Positions 39,966 through 48,973 of a stretch of 64,000 nt of DNA are shown in pieces. Source of the stretch: Phocaeicola salanitronis DSM 18170. GTDB taxonomy: Bacteria > Bacteroidota > Bacteroidia > Bacteroidales > Bacteroidaceae. The DNA lies in the NCBI RefSeq assembly GCF_000190575.1, contig NC_015164.1, positions 3,806,001 to 3,870,000 on the forward strand, written 5' to 3'. Position 1 is the first letter of the stretch. Each line of letters begins with the position of its first letter. The position numbers and the translations under genes were made by a program. A model generated the notes under the pieces. The model did not search any database. It had not been told where the DNA came from and saw only the letters and a list, made by a program, of their open reading frames with translations.

Positions 39966-40946
39966 ATGAAACAAATTAAATGTATTGGAATCTTGACTTC
40001 GGGAGGTGATGCTTCGGGCATGAATGCGGCTATCCGTGCGGTGACACGCAGCGCTATTTTCAACGGGTATACGGTGAAAGGAATTTACCGAGGTTATGAA
40101 GGTTTGATTCGGAATGAAATCAAGGAGTTTACCACGCAAGATGTGAGCAGCATTATCCAGCGTGGAGGTACGATATTGAAAACGGCACGTTCGAAGGACT
40201 TCATGACTCCGGAAGGCCGTAAGGTGGCGTATGATAACATGGTGGCGGCAGGCATCGATGCGTTGATTGTCATCGGCGGGAACGGTTCGTTGACGGGTGC
40301 GCTGACTTTTGCGCAAGAGTTTAATGTGCCGTGTATCGGTTTGCCCGGAACGATTGACAATGACTTGTACGGAACCGACTCGACCATCGGCTATGATACG
40401 GCACTGAATACCATCGTGGAATGTGTGGACAAGATACGTGACACCGCGACTTCGCACGACCGCATCTTCTTTGTGGAAGTAATGGGGCGTGACGCCGGAT
40501 TCCTTGCCCAGAACAGTGCGATAGCTTCGGGAGCCGAAGCTGCCATTATCCCGGAAGACCAGACCGACGTAGACCAGCTGGAGCAGTTTATCGGGCGCGG
40601 CTTCCGCAAGTCGAAGAACAGCAGTATCGTGATTGTGTCCGAATCGCCTAAGGACGGAGGAGCTATGCACTATGCCGAGCGTGTGAAGAAAGAATATCCG
40701 CAATACGACGTGCGTGTCACCATTTTGGGGCACTTGCAGCGGGGAGGTTCTCCGAGTGCGTACGACCGTATTTTGGCAAGCCGCCTGGGGGTAGGTGCTA
40801 TCGAGGCGCTGAAAGAAGACCAGCGGAACGTGATGATAGGTATCCGTAATGATAAGGTGGTGTATGTGCCTTTCTCGGAAGCCATCAAGAAAGACAAGCC
40901 GCTCGACAAGTCGCTTATTCAGGTGCTTGACGAGTTATCGATTTGA
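39966..40946 (+). CDS. pfkA: 6-phosphofructokinase
   Basis: The protein has 326 residues, the size of bacterial ATP-PFK. The substrate loop is [15 protein letters not shown] (12-26). The nucleotide motif GGNGSLTGA (104-112) has Gly where PPi-dependent enzymes carry Asp (GGDDS), pointing to ATP as donor, although Asn replaces the usual Asp of GGDGS. The catalytic loop is [11 protein letters not shown] (D131, D133). It phosphorylates fructose 6-phosphate in glycolysis in the cytoplasm. The gene is monocistronic and ends in a strong hairpin at 40973-41003 shared with the converging phosphatase gene. Confidence 0.93.
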   Translation: MKQIKCIGILTSGGDASGMNAAIRAVTRSAIFNGYTVKGIYRGYEGLIRNEIKEFTTQDVSSIIQRGGTILKTARSKDFMTPEGRKVAYDNMVAAGIDALIVIGGNGSLTGALTFAQEFNVPCIGLPGTIDNDLYGTDSTIGYDTALNTIVECVDKIRDTATSHDRIFFVEVMGRDAGFLAQNSAIASGAEAAIIPEDQTDVDQLEQFIGRGFRKSKNSSIVIVSESPKDGGAMHYAERVKKEYPQYDVRVTILGHLQRGGSPSAYDRILASRLGVGAIEALKEDQRNVMIGIRNDKVVYVPFSEAIKKDKPLDKSLIQVLDELSI

Positions 40947-40972
40947 TATTTTTAAATGAAGAATGAAGAATT

Positions 40973-41003
40973 AAGAATGAAGAATTCCTCATTCTTCATT
41001 CTT
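40973..41003. terminator. Two-way terminator between pfkA and the HAD gene
   Basis: A 13-bp perfect stem AAGAATGAAGAAT/ATTCTTCATTCTT with a 5-nt loop lies between convergent genes, followed by TTTAT. Confidence 0.7.
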
Positions 41004-41009
41004 TATAAG

Positions 41010-41663
41010 CTACTTCATCAGAAAATCAAGCAATTCTTCGGGTGTATCGGCGATGAATGCGGGATGGTAGGCTTCCAGTTCGGTGCGCGGACGGAATCCC
41101 CAGGCGGCGCCGATGGTTTCTGTTCCGGCATTGATGCCCGTCTGCATGTCTACGCCTGAATCTCCGATGTAAGCTGTGTCTTGGGGGGATGCTCCTGCGG
41201 CCTGCATGATTTCCACTATCACGCTGGGGTCGGGCTTGACGGGCACATTCTCCCGCTGGCCGAAGATGCGGAGGAAATGGATTTGCGGGAAATAGTGCTT
41301 GATGAGCTTTTCGGTGGCTTCCTGATATTTGTTCGAGGCTACGGCGAGGGCCATTCCTTTTTCCTGAAGCGTTTCAAGCACATGCGGTATCGCCGGATAG
41401 GGGCGGCTTAAGTCGGCATTGTGCATATTATAATAAGGAACGAAGAGCGAGCGTATTTTCCGGATGTTCGTTTCGTTCCGCTCTGCTTCGGGCAGGGCTC
41501 GCTCGAAGAGCTTGTTGATTCCGTTTCCGACAAAGAAACGGTATTCGTCGGTATCGTGCTGAGGGTATCCGCAAGCCTTGAGGGCATAGTTGGTGGCTCC
41601 GGCAAGGTCGGCGATGGTGTTGAGCAGGGTTCCGTCTAAGTCGAATATAACCAGTTTTTTCAT
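41010..41663 (-). CDS. HAD phosphatase, phosphoglycolate phosphatase-like
   Basis: The protein has 217 residues. HAD motif I is FDLDGTLLN (nucleophile D8, acid D10), motif II is VASNK, motif III is the Lys of KPDPS, and motif IV is YIGDSGVDMQTG. The cap is the C1 helical type between residues 15 and 80. This is the Gph/PGP-like subgroup that removes phosphate from small sugar phosphates such as 2-phosphoglycolate made when DNA 3' ends are repaired. The real substrate is not settled by sequence. The gene is alone on the minus strand, convergent with pfkA. Confidence 0.87.
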   Translation of the reverse strand: MKKLVIFDLDGTLLNTIADLAGATNYALKACGYPQHDTDEYRFFVGNGINKLFERALPEAERNETNIRKIRSLFVPYYNMHNADLSRPYPAIPHVLETLQEKGMALAVASNKYQEATEKLIKHYFPQIHFLRIFGQRENVPVKPDPSVIVEIMQAAGASPQDTAYIGDSGVDMQTGINAGTETIGAAWGFRPRTELEAYHPAFIADTPEELLDFLMK

Positions 41664-41818
41664 TTGTGTGTCAATTTTTGTGTTTTACGGCGGTAAAGAT
41701 ACGGATTTTAGCTTGAATAACGGAGTGAACGGGGCTGAATAAACAGAAAAGTAATACATTATACATCATATTGTAATATGAAAAGCGGACTTTTGGGAAG
41801 TTTTAAAAAGTAAAAGAT

Positions 41819-42019
41819 ATGAATGCAAGTGTACCTTTTCCTGAAAATTACGTGTTAGAATGTACGGCAGACGGTGGCTATTACGCCTATTTGTCAGACT
41901 ATGACCAATGCTGTGCTTACGGTGAGACAGAAGATGACGCTCTGGCAAATCTTCAGGATGTAGCCGAAGAGTATTTCAACGAAATCGCCCTGTTATACCG
42001 GATAGAGGATGCAAGCTGA
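41819..42019 (+). CDS. Orphan HicB-like small protein
   Basis: The protein has 66 residues. YVLECTADGGYYAYLSDYDQ, then CCAYGETEDDALANLQDV, follows the HicB N-terminal fold (beta strands with a Gly-Tyr-containing turn, then ETxxEAxxN-like helix). HicB proteins are antitoxins with a partial RNase-H-like fold, usually next to HicA. No HicA-like gene and no DNA-binding tail is present here, so this is either a lone member or has another use. ATG at 41819 follows TAAAAGAT. A small dyad CATATTGTAATATG lies upstream at 41767-41780. Confidence 0.65.
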   Translation: MNASVPFPENYVLECTADGGYYAYLSDYDQCCAYGETEDDALANLQDVAEEYFNEIALLYRIEDAS

Positions 42020-42039
42020 AAAAAAATATGGCTTTTGTA

Positions 42040-42070
42040 TTGCATAATAATAAAATAGTCCTTTTCTTTG
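42040..42070 (+). promoter_or_regulatory. Promoter of the LpxH-like/glycosyltransferase pair
   Basis: TTG at 42040-42042 and TTTCTTTG at 42063-42070 have a 20-nt spacer, 25 nt before the ATG. Confidence 0.55.
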
Positions 42071-42095
42071 CAAGGAATTAATTATCAGATTATAA

Positions 42096-42911
42096 ATGAG
42101 CATAAGACCGCATTATCGTACCGTAGTGCTTTCGGACATCCATTTGGGGACTTCTCATTCGAAAGTGAATCAAGTGAGCGATTTTTTGAGTTCTGTAGAT
42201 TGTGACCGCCTGATATTGAACGGTGACATTATTGATGGCTGGAGTTTGAAGAAATCCGGCGTGCGCAAGTGGAAGCCCGAACATACGCGCTTCTTTAAGA
42301 TTTTGATGAAGATGATGGAGAATTTCGGGACCGAAATTATCTATGTACGGGGAAATCATGATGATTTTTTGGATAGCTTGATTCCGTTGCAATTCGCCAA
42401 CCTGCATCTGGTGAAGGATTACATACTGGAGAGTAACGGGAAGCATTATTTCGTGACCCACGGGGATGTGTTCGACAAGATTACATCGGGCATGAAGTGG
42501 CTGGCAAAACTGGGCGATATCGGATATACCTTGTTGCTGGAGATGAACAGCTTTTACAACAAATACCGCCTGAAGCGGGGCAAGCCGTATTATTCGTTGT
42601 CGCAAGCCATCAAGCAAAAGGTGAAGCAAGCCGTGAATTATATATCCGATTTCGAGAACGTATTGGTGGAATTTGCGCGTAACCGGAAGTGCGAAGGCGT
42701 GATATGCGGGCACATCCATCACCCTGAGAACCGGATGGTAGACGGTATTCATTACCTGAATTCAGGCGATTGGGTAGAAACGCTTTCAGCCCTGACCGAA
42801 GATGAGGAAGGGAAGTGGGAGGTTCTGTTTTATACCGAAGCCATGAAGCGGAAAGAGGCGGAAAACGAAGAAAAAGATTCAGTATTATCTATAATATCTG
42901 TTGCGTCATGA
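42096..42911 (+). CDS. LpxH-like metallophosphoesterase (UDP-2,3-diacylglucosamine diphosphatase family)
   Basis: The protein has 271 residues. The metallophosphoesterase signatures are all present: D14 and H16 in LSDIHLG, NGDIIDGW, RGNHDD, THGDVFD, and the paired His of ICGHIHH. The order and size match the LpxH-like UDP-2,3-diacylglucosamine hydrolases that make lipid X for lipid A. Many Bacteroidetes carry several paralogues, so the housekeeping role is not certain. The gene overlaps the following glycosyltransferase by ATGA, suggesting that both act on one glycolipid at the inner membrane. The tail after about residue 240 (Glu/Lys-rich) is extra. Confidence 0.82.
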   Translation: MSIRPHYRTVVLSDIHLGTSHSKVNQVSDFLSSVDCDRLILNGDIIDGWSLKKSGVRKWKPEHTRFFKILMKMMENFGTEIIYVRGNHDDFLDSLIPLQFANLHLVKDYILESNGKHYFVTHGDVFDKITSGMKWLAKLGDIGYTLLLEMNSFYNKYRLKRGKPYYSLSQAIKQKVKQAVNYISDFENVLVEFARNRKCEGVICGHIHHPENRMVDGIHYLNSGDWVETLSALTEDEEGKWEVLFYTEAMKRKEAENEEKDSVLSIISVAS

Positions 42912-44026
42912 GAGTATTGTTTGTAGTGCAAGGAGAAGGGAGAGGGCATCTGACCCAAGCCATATCCATGGAAAAGCTGCTTCGGGAGAACGGCCACGAA
43001 GTGGTGGAAGTGTTGGTAGGGAAAAGCGAATCGCGCAGGCTTCCGGGATTTTTTATCCGGAACATTCAGGCTCCTATCAAGCACATCATCAGTCCTAACT
43101 TCTTGCCTACACGTGCCAACCGGCGTGCCAACTTGAGCCGGAGTTTTTTGTACAGCTTGTGGAAATCGCCCGAATATTATGAGAGCATGTGCTATATCAA
43201 CCGGCGTATCCGCGAGACGGGGGCGGATTTGGTGATTAACTTTTATGAATTGCTGACCGGACTGACGTTTTTCTTTTTCCGTCCGCAGGTTCCGCTGGTG
43301 TGCATCGGACATCAGTACCTGTTTTTGCATAAAGAGTTTCAGGTGCCGAAGAAGAACCGGTGCAGCTATTTTCTGATGAACATGTTTACTCGTTTGACCT
43401 CGTTGGGGGCTTCGCGCAGGTTTGCTCTTTCGTTCCGCGCGATGAAAGACGATGACAGCCATAAATTGAGTATTATTCCTCCCTTGTTGCGTCAGGAAGT
43501 ATTCGAACAAGAACCAGTCGAAGGGGATTACATTCATGGCTATATGGTCAATTCGGGTTTCTCCGAATACGTGTGCCGTTGGCATAACGAACATCCCGAA
43601 GTGGCTTTGCGCTTCTTTTGGGACCATTGGGAGGAAGAGCCGGTCAAGAAGGTGGACGATACCTTGTGGTTCTATCAATTGGACGACCGTGAGTTTCTGC
43701 GCCAGATGTCGGGATGCAAGGCGTATGCCAGCACCGCCGGATTCGAGTCGGTATGCGAAGCCATGTATTTGGGCAAGCCGATTCTGATGGTGCCGGCACA
43801 TATCGAGCAGGAATGCAACGCATACGATGCGGTGCAGAGCGGTGCGGGCATTGTGGACGAAGGTTTTAATTTGGATAAGCTGCTGGCTTTCGCTAAGGAC
43901 TTCCGCCCCAATCCGGCATTCCCGTTGTGGGTGCGTTCTTCACGTTACATTATCTTGAACGAGCTGGAAAAATACACTACACACGATTGCGTTCAGGATA
44001 TGTATATGGTAGAAGAATATGTGTAA
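42908..44026 (+). CDS. GT-B glycosyltransferase family protein
   Basis: The protein has 372 residues from the ATG at 42908, which overlaps the previous stop. The fold is GT-B: FVVQGEGRGHLTQAISMEKL at the start (the GxGHxxQ loop of MurG-like enzymes) and CKAYASTAGFESVCEAMYLG with KPILMVPAHIEQECNA in the C-terminal nucleotide-sugar domain, as in MurG and UGT-like proteins. A basic patch (ANRRANLSRSF) and an aromatic stretch (TFFFFRPQVPL) suggest membrane association. The acceptor is unknown; pairing with an LpxH-like enzyme points to a glycolipid. It follows a promoter at 42040. Confidence 0.78.
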   Translation: MRVLFVVQGEGRGHLTQAISMEKLLRENGHEVVEVLVGKSESRRLPGFFIRNIQAPIKHIISPNFLPTRANRRANLSRSFLYSLWKSPEYYESMCYINRRIRETGADLVINFYELLTGLTFFFFRPQVPLVCIGHQYLFLHKEFQVPKKNRCSYFLMNMFTRLTSLGASRRFALSFRAMKDDDSHKLSIIPPLLRQEVFEQEPVEGDYIHGYMVNSGFSEYVCRWHNEHPEVALRFFWDHWEEEPVKKVDDTLWFYQLDDREFLRQMSGCKAYASTAGFESVCEAMYLGKPILMVPAHIEQECNAYDAVQSGAGIVDEGFNLDKLLAFAKDFRPNPAFPLWVRSSRYIILNELEKYTTHDCVQDMYMVEEYV

Positions 44027-44073
44027 AGATTCCTTTTATAATTATTTAGCTATTCTTTTTCCCAGGTTTGCAA

Positions 44074-44103
44074 TTGAAATGTAACATCAATTCTTTTTCT
44101 TTG
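44074..44103 (+). promoter_or_regulatory. Possible promoter of ppk
   Basis: TTG (44074-44076) and TTTCTTTG (44096-44103) have a 19-nt spacer, 17 nt before the ppk ATG. Confidence 0.5.
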
Positions 44104-44120
44104 CAGAAAAATGTGTTGTT

Positions 44121-46190
44121 ATGGTACAGAAGAAAAAGAAAACCCCTTATTTAGACCGGGATGTCAGTTGGATGTTCTTTAACCGGCGTATTTTGCAGGA
44201 AGCATGCCGTCCGCATGTGCCTTTGTTGGAGCGCATGTCTTTCTTAGGCATTTATTCGAATAACCTGGACGAATTCTTCCGTGTGCGTGTGGCTTCGCAA
44301 AGCCGTATCGCCGAATATGCAGAGAAGTCGGCGGCAAAGGAAAGCGAACATGCCAAGAAACTGATTAAGCAAATCTCCCGCCTGAATGCCCGTTACGTAA
44401 AGGAATACGGAGAGGCGATTGCGAATATCACCGAAGAACTTCGGAAAGAAAACATTTTCTTGCTTTCTGATACAGAAATATCTCCCGAACAAAAAGAGTT
44501 CATTTATTCATTCTATAAGTCGAAACTGAGCGGAGCCGTTATCCCTATTTGGTTCTCTACGGTCAAGTCGCTCGATTTCGGGAACGACGAGAACATTTAT
44601 CTGGCGGTAAAGGTAGGGAAGGGCGAAAACGCGCGTGTGTTCGACTATGCCTTCCTCGAATTGCCCGTAGGGCTTTGCGGGCGCTTTGTCCGTTTGCCCA
44701 ATCAGGGCGAGAAGCGTTACCTGATGTATCTGGACGATGTCATCCGGTGCTGCCTGCCTTTGGTGTTCGAAGGATTGGGATATACTCATTTCGAAGCCTA
44801 TACCTATAAGTTTACCCGCGATGCGGAGATGGAAATCGACAACGATGCCAATAGCGGCACCTTGCAGAAGATATTGAAAGGCGTGAAGAGCCGGAAGCAT
44901 GGCGAGCCTCTGCGTGTGCTCTATGATGCAAGCATGCCGAAGGATTTGCTGAAACGGGTATTGAACAAGCTGGATGTGGACAAGAACGATACGGTCATGG
45001 CAGGAGGACGCTATCAGAACCATAAGGACTTCATGCGTTTCCCCGATTGCGACCGTACGGATTTGAAATATCCCGTTTGGGCGCCTATTGTGCGCAAGAG
45101 CCTGGACGGTCCCGATAGCCTGCTGCAGAAAATCCAGCAGAAAGACCGTTTCATCCATGTGCCTTACCATAGCTTCGACTCGTTCATCCGCGTACTGCAA
45201 GAAGCGGCGGTGAGCAAGCAGGTCACCGGCATCAAGATTACACTCTACCGTCTGGCTAAGGAATCGAAGGTTGTGAAAGCCCTGATAGCCGCAGCCCGGA
45301 ACGGAAAGAAAGTGACGGTAGTCATCGAGCTGCTGGCACGTTTCGATGAGGCTTCCAATGTCAACTGGTCGAAGAAGATGCAGGATGCGGGCATCCGTGT
45401 TATTTTCGGTGTGGAAGGCTTGAAGGTACACTCTAAGATTACCCATATCGAAATGAAGAGCGGACCGGACATCGCTTGCATCAGTACCGGAAACTTCCAC
45501 GAGGGCAATGCCCGTATGTACACCGATTGCATGCTGATGACGGCATCGCCCCGGCTGGTGAAGGACGTGAATGCCGTATTCGACTTTATCGAGCGTCCCT
45601 ACGCTCCTATCAAGTTCAAGGAATTGCTGGTTTCGCCCAATGAGATGAAAAACAAGTTCATCGCCCTTATCCGCAATGAAATCAAGAACAAGAAAGCGGG
45701 CAAGCCTGCCTATATCAAGATTAAAATCAACCACATCACCGACCCCGTTATGGTAGAGAAGCTTTACGAGGCTTCGCAGGCGGGGGTAGACATCGATTTG
45801 GTGGTCCGGGGAAACTGTTCTTTGGTCACCGATGTGCCGGATGTGAGCGAAAATATACGAATTAACGCAATTATTGACCGATATTTGGAACATTCCCGTA
45901 TCTTTGTATTCGCTGCGGGCGGTACGGAGAAAGTTTTCATCGGCTCGGCAGACTGGATGCCACGTAATTTGGACCATCGTGTAGAGGTCATCACCCCGGT
46001 GTATGACCCTGATATCAAGGAAGAAATGAAACGGGTGGTGGAATACGGGCTGAAGGATACCCAGCAAGGACGTATCGTAGACGGTACGGGAGACAATGAT
46101 TTCCATGCCTTAATCGGCGATGAAAAACCTTTCCGTTCGCAAGAAGCATTGTATAATTACTATGTAGCTAAAAACGAGAAAGAAGAATGA
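44121..46190 (+). CDS. ppk1: Polyphosphate kinase 1
   Basis: The protein has 689 residues, full length for PPK1. Domain order: N-terminal helical domain (DVSWMFFNRRILQEA; LGIYSNNLDEFFRVRV), head domain, then two phospholipase D-like catalytic domains. The autophosphorylated His is H437 (EGLKVHSKITHIE), and the second active-site His is H591 (LEHSRIFVF). STGNFHEGNARMYTD and FIGSADWMPRNLDHRVE are the usual conserved blocks. It makes polyphosphate reversibly from ATP, at the inner membrane or in granules. The stop overlaps the ppx start by ATGA, giving a synthesis/degradation operon. Confidence 0.95.
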   Translation: MVQKKKKTPYLDRDVSWMFFNRRILQEACRPHVPLLERMSFLGIYSNNLDEFFRVRVASQSRIAEYAEKSAAKESEHAKKLIKQISRLNARYVKEYGEAIANITEELRKENIFLLSDTEISPEQKEFIYSFYKSKLSGAVIPIWFSTVKSLDFGNDENIYLAVKVGKGENARVFDYAFLELPVGLCGRFVRLPNQGEKRYLMYLDDVIRCCLPLVFEGLGYTHFEAYTYKFTRDAEMEIDNDANSGTLQKILKGVKSRKHGEPLRVLYDASMPKDLLKRVLNKLDVDKNDTVMAGGRYQNHKDFMRFPDCDRTDLKYPVWAPIVRKSLDGPDSLLQKIQQKDRFIHVPYHSFDSFIRVLQEAAVSKQVTGIKITLYRLAKESKVVKALIAAARNGKKVTVVIELLARFDEASNVNWSKKMQDAGIRVIFGVEGLKVHSKITHIEMKSGPDIACISTGNFHEGNARMYTDCMLMTASPRLVKDVNAVFDFIERPYAPIKFKELLVSPNEMKNKFIALIRNEIKNKKAGKPAYIKIKINHITDPVMVEKLYEASQAGVDIDLVVRGNCSLVTDVPDVSENIRINAIIDRYLEHSRIFVFAAGGTEKVFIGSADWMPRNLDHRVEVITPVYDPDIKEEMKRVVEYGLKDTQQGRIVDGTGDNDFHALIGDEKPFRSQEALYNYYVAKNEKEE

Positions 46191-47125
46191 CAGAGATGAA
46201 TTATGCGGCAATCGACATCGGTTCGAATGCCGCCCGTTTGCTGGTGAAACGGATTGAAGAAAATGAAGGACAGGCGAAGTTCACGAAGGAATTGCTGCTG
46301 CGTGTGCCTCTCCGCCTGGGTTTTGATGTGTTCGGCAAGGGAAAGATTTCGGAAAAGCGTGAAAAGAACATGATGCGCCTGATGAAATCGTATGCCTATC
46401 TGATGAAGATTTACGATGTGCAGAAGTACCGCGCGTGTGCCACTTCGGCGATGCGCGATGCCAAGAACGGTATGGACATCATCAAGGAAATCGAGAAGAA
46501 AACCGGTATTCACATTGAGATTATCGGCGGACAGGAAGAGGCGCAAATCGTCTATAACAACCACATTGAATATATGAAAGACCGCACGGGCAATTACCTG
46601 TATGTGGATGTAGGGGGAGGTTCGACCGAAATCAACCTGCTTTCGCAAGGAGAATTGCAGTGCAGCCGTTCGTACAACATCGGTACCGTGCGTTTGCTGA
46701 ACAAGGCGGTAAAGGAAAGCGAGTGGACGCGCCTGAAAGAGGATATGGCGGAACTTGCCCGCCAATATCCCGATACCAACATCATCGGTTCGGGAGGAAA
46801 CATCAACAAGCTCTACCGGCTGGCGGAGAAGAAAGACAAGAAAGCCCAACGCATGACGGTAGAAACCCTGCGTGGCTTGTACGACGAATTGAGTGTCTTG
46901 TCGGTGGAAGAGCGTATGGATAAGTTTAGCCTGAAGCCCGACCGTGCAGATGTTATCGTGCCTGCAGGCAACATCTTCCTGACCATAGCCGATATCTTAG
47001 GCTCCTCATATATCTATGTGCCAACCATTGGTCTTGCCGATGGTATCATCGACGGGCTTTATGCCGGAAGCAAGGAAGAGCGCGAACACGGGAAATCATT
47101 GAAGTCGCTCGATGCGGAAAAATGA
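46187..47125 (+). CDS. ppx: Exopolyphosphatase (Ppx/GppA family)
   Basis: The protein has 312 residues, the short two-domain form of the ASKHA-fold Ppx/GppA enzymes. Phosphate-binding loops are AAIDIGSNAARLLV at the start and YVDVGGGSTEINL near 140; the catalytic Glu is expected in IGGQEEAQIVYN near 115. The C-terminal NIIGSGGNINKLYRL and VPTIGLADGIIDGLY complete the fold. It removes terminal phosphate from polyphosphate or from pppGpp. The overlap with ppk1 indicates translational coupling. The C-terminal HD-like domain of the longer Ppx proteins is absent. Confidence 0.92.
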   Translation: MTEMNYAAIDIGSNAARLLVKRIEENEGQAKFTKELLLRVPLRLGFDVFGKGKISEKREKNMMRLMKSYAYLMKIYDVQKYRACATSAMRDAKNGMDIIKEIEKKTGIHIEIIGGQEEAQIVYNNHIEYMKDRTGNYLYVDVGGGSTEINLLSQGELQCSRSYNIGTVRLLNKAVKESEWTRLKEDMAELARQYPDTNIIGSGGNINKLYRLAEKKDKKAQRMTVETLRGLYDELSVLSVEERMDKFSLKPDRADVIVPAGNIFLTIADILGSSYIYVPTIGLADGIIDGLYAGSKEEREHGKSLKSLDAEK

Positions 47126-47136
47126 TATGATTGAAT

Positions 47137-47371
47137 GAAACGCAGATTAGCGCGGATTGACGCAGAAATTTTTATTTTATAGTAGAACAAAATTGGTTTG
47201 CGAAAAAATCTTGATGTATTGTCATCCTGAACGAACGTGAAGGATCTCGTAGACATCCACGTGGGCGCATCCGAGATGCTTCACTACGTTCAGCATGACA
47301 AATGATTTTTCGCAAACCAATTTTGTTTTACTATATATAATCTGCGAAAATCCGCGTTAATCTGCGTTTCT
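47137..47371. repeat. Three-layer nested inverted repeat
   Basis: Outer arms: AAACGCAGATT/GCGCGGATT units against AATCCGCGTTAATCTGCGTT (to 47371). Middle arms: ACAAAATTGGTTTGCGAAAA (about 47187-47207) against TTTTCGCAAACCAATTTTGT (about 47309-47329). Inner arms: TGTCATCCTGAACGAACGTG from 47220 against its near-complement ending at 47300. It fills the space between the convergent ppx and M56 genes. A second inner copy lies at 55302-55463. Confidence 0.85.
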
Positions 47372-47391
47372 AAAAATGTATGACCCCAATT

Positions 47392-48900
47392 TTATTTCTT
47401 CTTGGTCGTAACCAGAATCACGCCGTTCTTGCCTTTCTCGCCGTATGTTTCTGTGCTTGACGGGTCTTTCAATACGTCAATCCTTTCAATGCTCTGCGGG
47501 TCAATCGCATCGAGAGAGCCTGTATATTCTTTTCCGTCAACAAGCACCAATGGTTTGGGTGCAAGCGCCACTTCCGTGCTGTCCTGCTTCCCGTCTTCAA
47601 TGATTCTGAATACCACCGGAACGGTATACAGCGTCGGTACGGCTTTCCCGTTCTGCATGCCCGGTTCCCATCGGGGCATACCCGAAAGTACCCGCACGGC
47701 TTCGGCATCGAGGCTGGGGCTTACGCCACGCACGATATTCACGTCTCCGATGCTTCCGTCTTTCTTCACCGTAAAGCGGGCGATGACTCTTCCTTCCGTC
47801 TTGTCCCGCTTGGCGTCTTCGGGATAGCGCAGGTTCGCGCTGATGTATTTCATCAATTCGCTTGGACCGCCCGGGAACTGGGGCATCTGTTCTACCGCCG
47901 TATAAGGTTCTTCCTCATTGTCTTTAAGTGTATCGTTTTTTTCGATACTTTCACTTGTTACGGCATCGGATATTGCCGGAAATTCCGTAACTTTGACACG
48001 TGAAATCTCTTCCAGTGGTTTCGAGATTTCGGGACGGGCAAAAGCGGCTACAGCTACTGCAGCCAGCGGAAGTACGTAGAGGTACTTGGCGCGTGCCCAC
48101 GGGTTCGATTTTTTTCTCATCATCATAGTGATACGTTTTTTAAGTGAACTGTGATTTAAGCTGTTGGCGAGAGAGTAGAGCCTTGAGCCAACGGCTTTCT
48201 TTATTAATAACAATTGATATTCCTTGGCGTTGACGCCGGATGCCAGTACGGCTTCATCGGCTTCGTATTCGTGGATGTTCTGCAATTCTTGCTTCACCAG
48301 CCATGCCGCCGGATTGAACCATTGCACGACGATGCACGCTTGGGCAAGCAGCAAGTCCCACGAGTGCCGGAGGCGGATGTGGGCTTGCTCGTGTGCCACT
48401 ATCGCCCTGTTGTCTTCTTGCAGGTCTGTGTCCGGCATCACGATGTAATGCATCCAGCTGAACGGGGCGATTTTCCCCGGATAACGTACCAGGATGCTCC
48501 CGTCTGCCAGCCTTTCTTTCCGGTTCCTGCGGATGACGGTACATATCCGCCCGATTCCGAACAGGCTCTTGAGACAGAAGAAGGATACTCCTGCCAGATA
48601 AATGCCTACCATTGCTTCTTGCCATCCGAACCGGGAAACCGTTTCCGCGGCTTCTGTTCCTGCATTGAGTTCAGCCAGCATCAGCAGGCTTTCCAAGTCC
48701 GATACGGTCTGGTTCAATGCCGTAGGTTCGCTGATGGCAATCTTTACCGCAGGCAGGAGGCACGACAAGACCAATATGCCCAGCAATGCCAGCCGGTTGA
48801 ACCGATGAAACGTTTCCTTGCTCAGCAATACCTTATAAAACAGGTAGAACAATGCCAGGCAAACCGATGCTTTCAGTATGTAGATAAAAAATAGTCCCAT
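47392..48900 (-). CDS. BlaR1-like M56 peptidase with TonB C-terminal domain and plug-like tail
   Basis: The protein has 502 residues. Membrane segments lie near 5-23, 38-57 and 98-115. The M56 domain has the zinc site HEQAH (H170, H174) with the downstream Glu in NIHEYEADEAV (about 211-214). A further membrane segment is near 275-290 (LYVLPLAAVAVAAFA). Residues 335-435 are a TonB C-terminal domain (EQMPQFPGGPSELMKYISAN; RVIARFTVKKDGSIGDVNIV). The tail (PLVLVDGKEYTGSLD, SIERIDVLKD, GEKGKNGVILVTTKK) looks like the start of a TonB-receptor plug. In BlaR1/MecR1 systems the peptidase destroys the BlaI repressor on a signal. Here the periplasmic part is TonB-like instead of penicillin-binding. BlaI is encoded just upstream. 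Confidence 0.88.
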   Translation of the reverse strand: MGLFFIYILKASVCLALFYLFYKVLLSKETFHRFNRLALLGILVLSCLLPAVKIAISEPTALNQTVSDLESLLMLAELNAGTEAAETVSRFGWQEAMVGIYLAGVSFFCLKSLFGIGRICTVIRRNRKERLADGSILVRYPGKIAPFSWMHYIVMPDTDLQEDNRAIVAHEQAHIRLRHSWDLLLAQACIVVQWFNPAAWLVKQELQNIHEYEADEAVLASGVNAKEYQLLLIKKAVGSRLYSLANSLNHSSLKKRITMMMRKKSNPWARAKYLYVLPLAAVAVAAFARPEISKPLEEISRVKVTEFPAISDAVTSESIEKNDTLKDNEEEPYTAVEQMPQFPGGPSELMKYISANLRYPEDAKRDKTEGRVIARFTVKKDGSIGDVNIVRGVSPSLDAEAVRVLSGMPRWEPGMQNGKAVPTLYTVPVVFRIIEDGKQDSTEVALAPKPLVLVDGKEYTGSLDAIDPQSIERIDVLKDPSSTETYGEKGKNGVILVTTKKK

Positions 48901-48934
48901 ATTTTTTGAGTTTTTGAGTTCTTAAGTTTGGTAT

Positions 48935-48962
48935 GTAGAGACGATGTGCACATCGTCTCTAC
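48935..48962. repeat. 28-bp perfect palindrome, copy 2
   Basis: It is identical to 15780-15807. Here it sits in the 73-nt space between the blaI-like stop and the M56 start, so the operon transcript would contain a 14-bp hairpin that could uncouple the two genes. Confidence 0.85.
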
Positions 48963-48973
48963 TTTATGAAAAC

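Noticed and set aside
44508..46106. 532-codon open frame on the minus strand
   Set aside because: It is the complement of ppk1, an unmistakable gene. Long antisense frames arise from the codon bias here.
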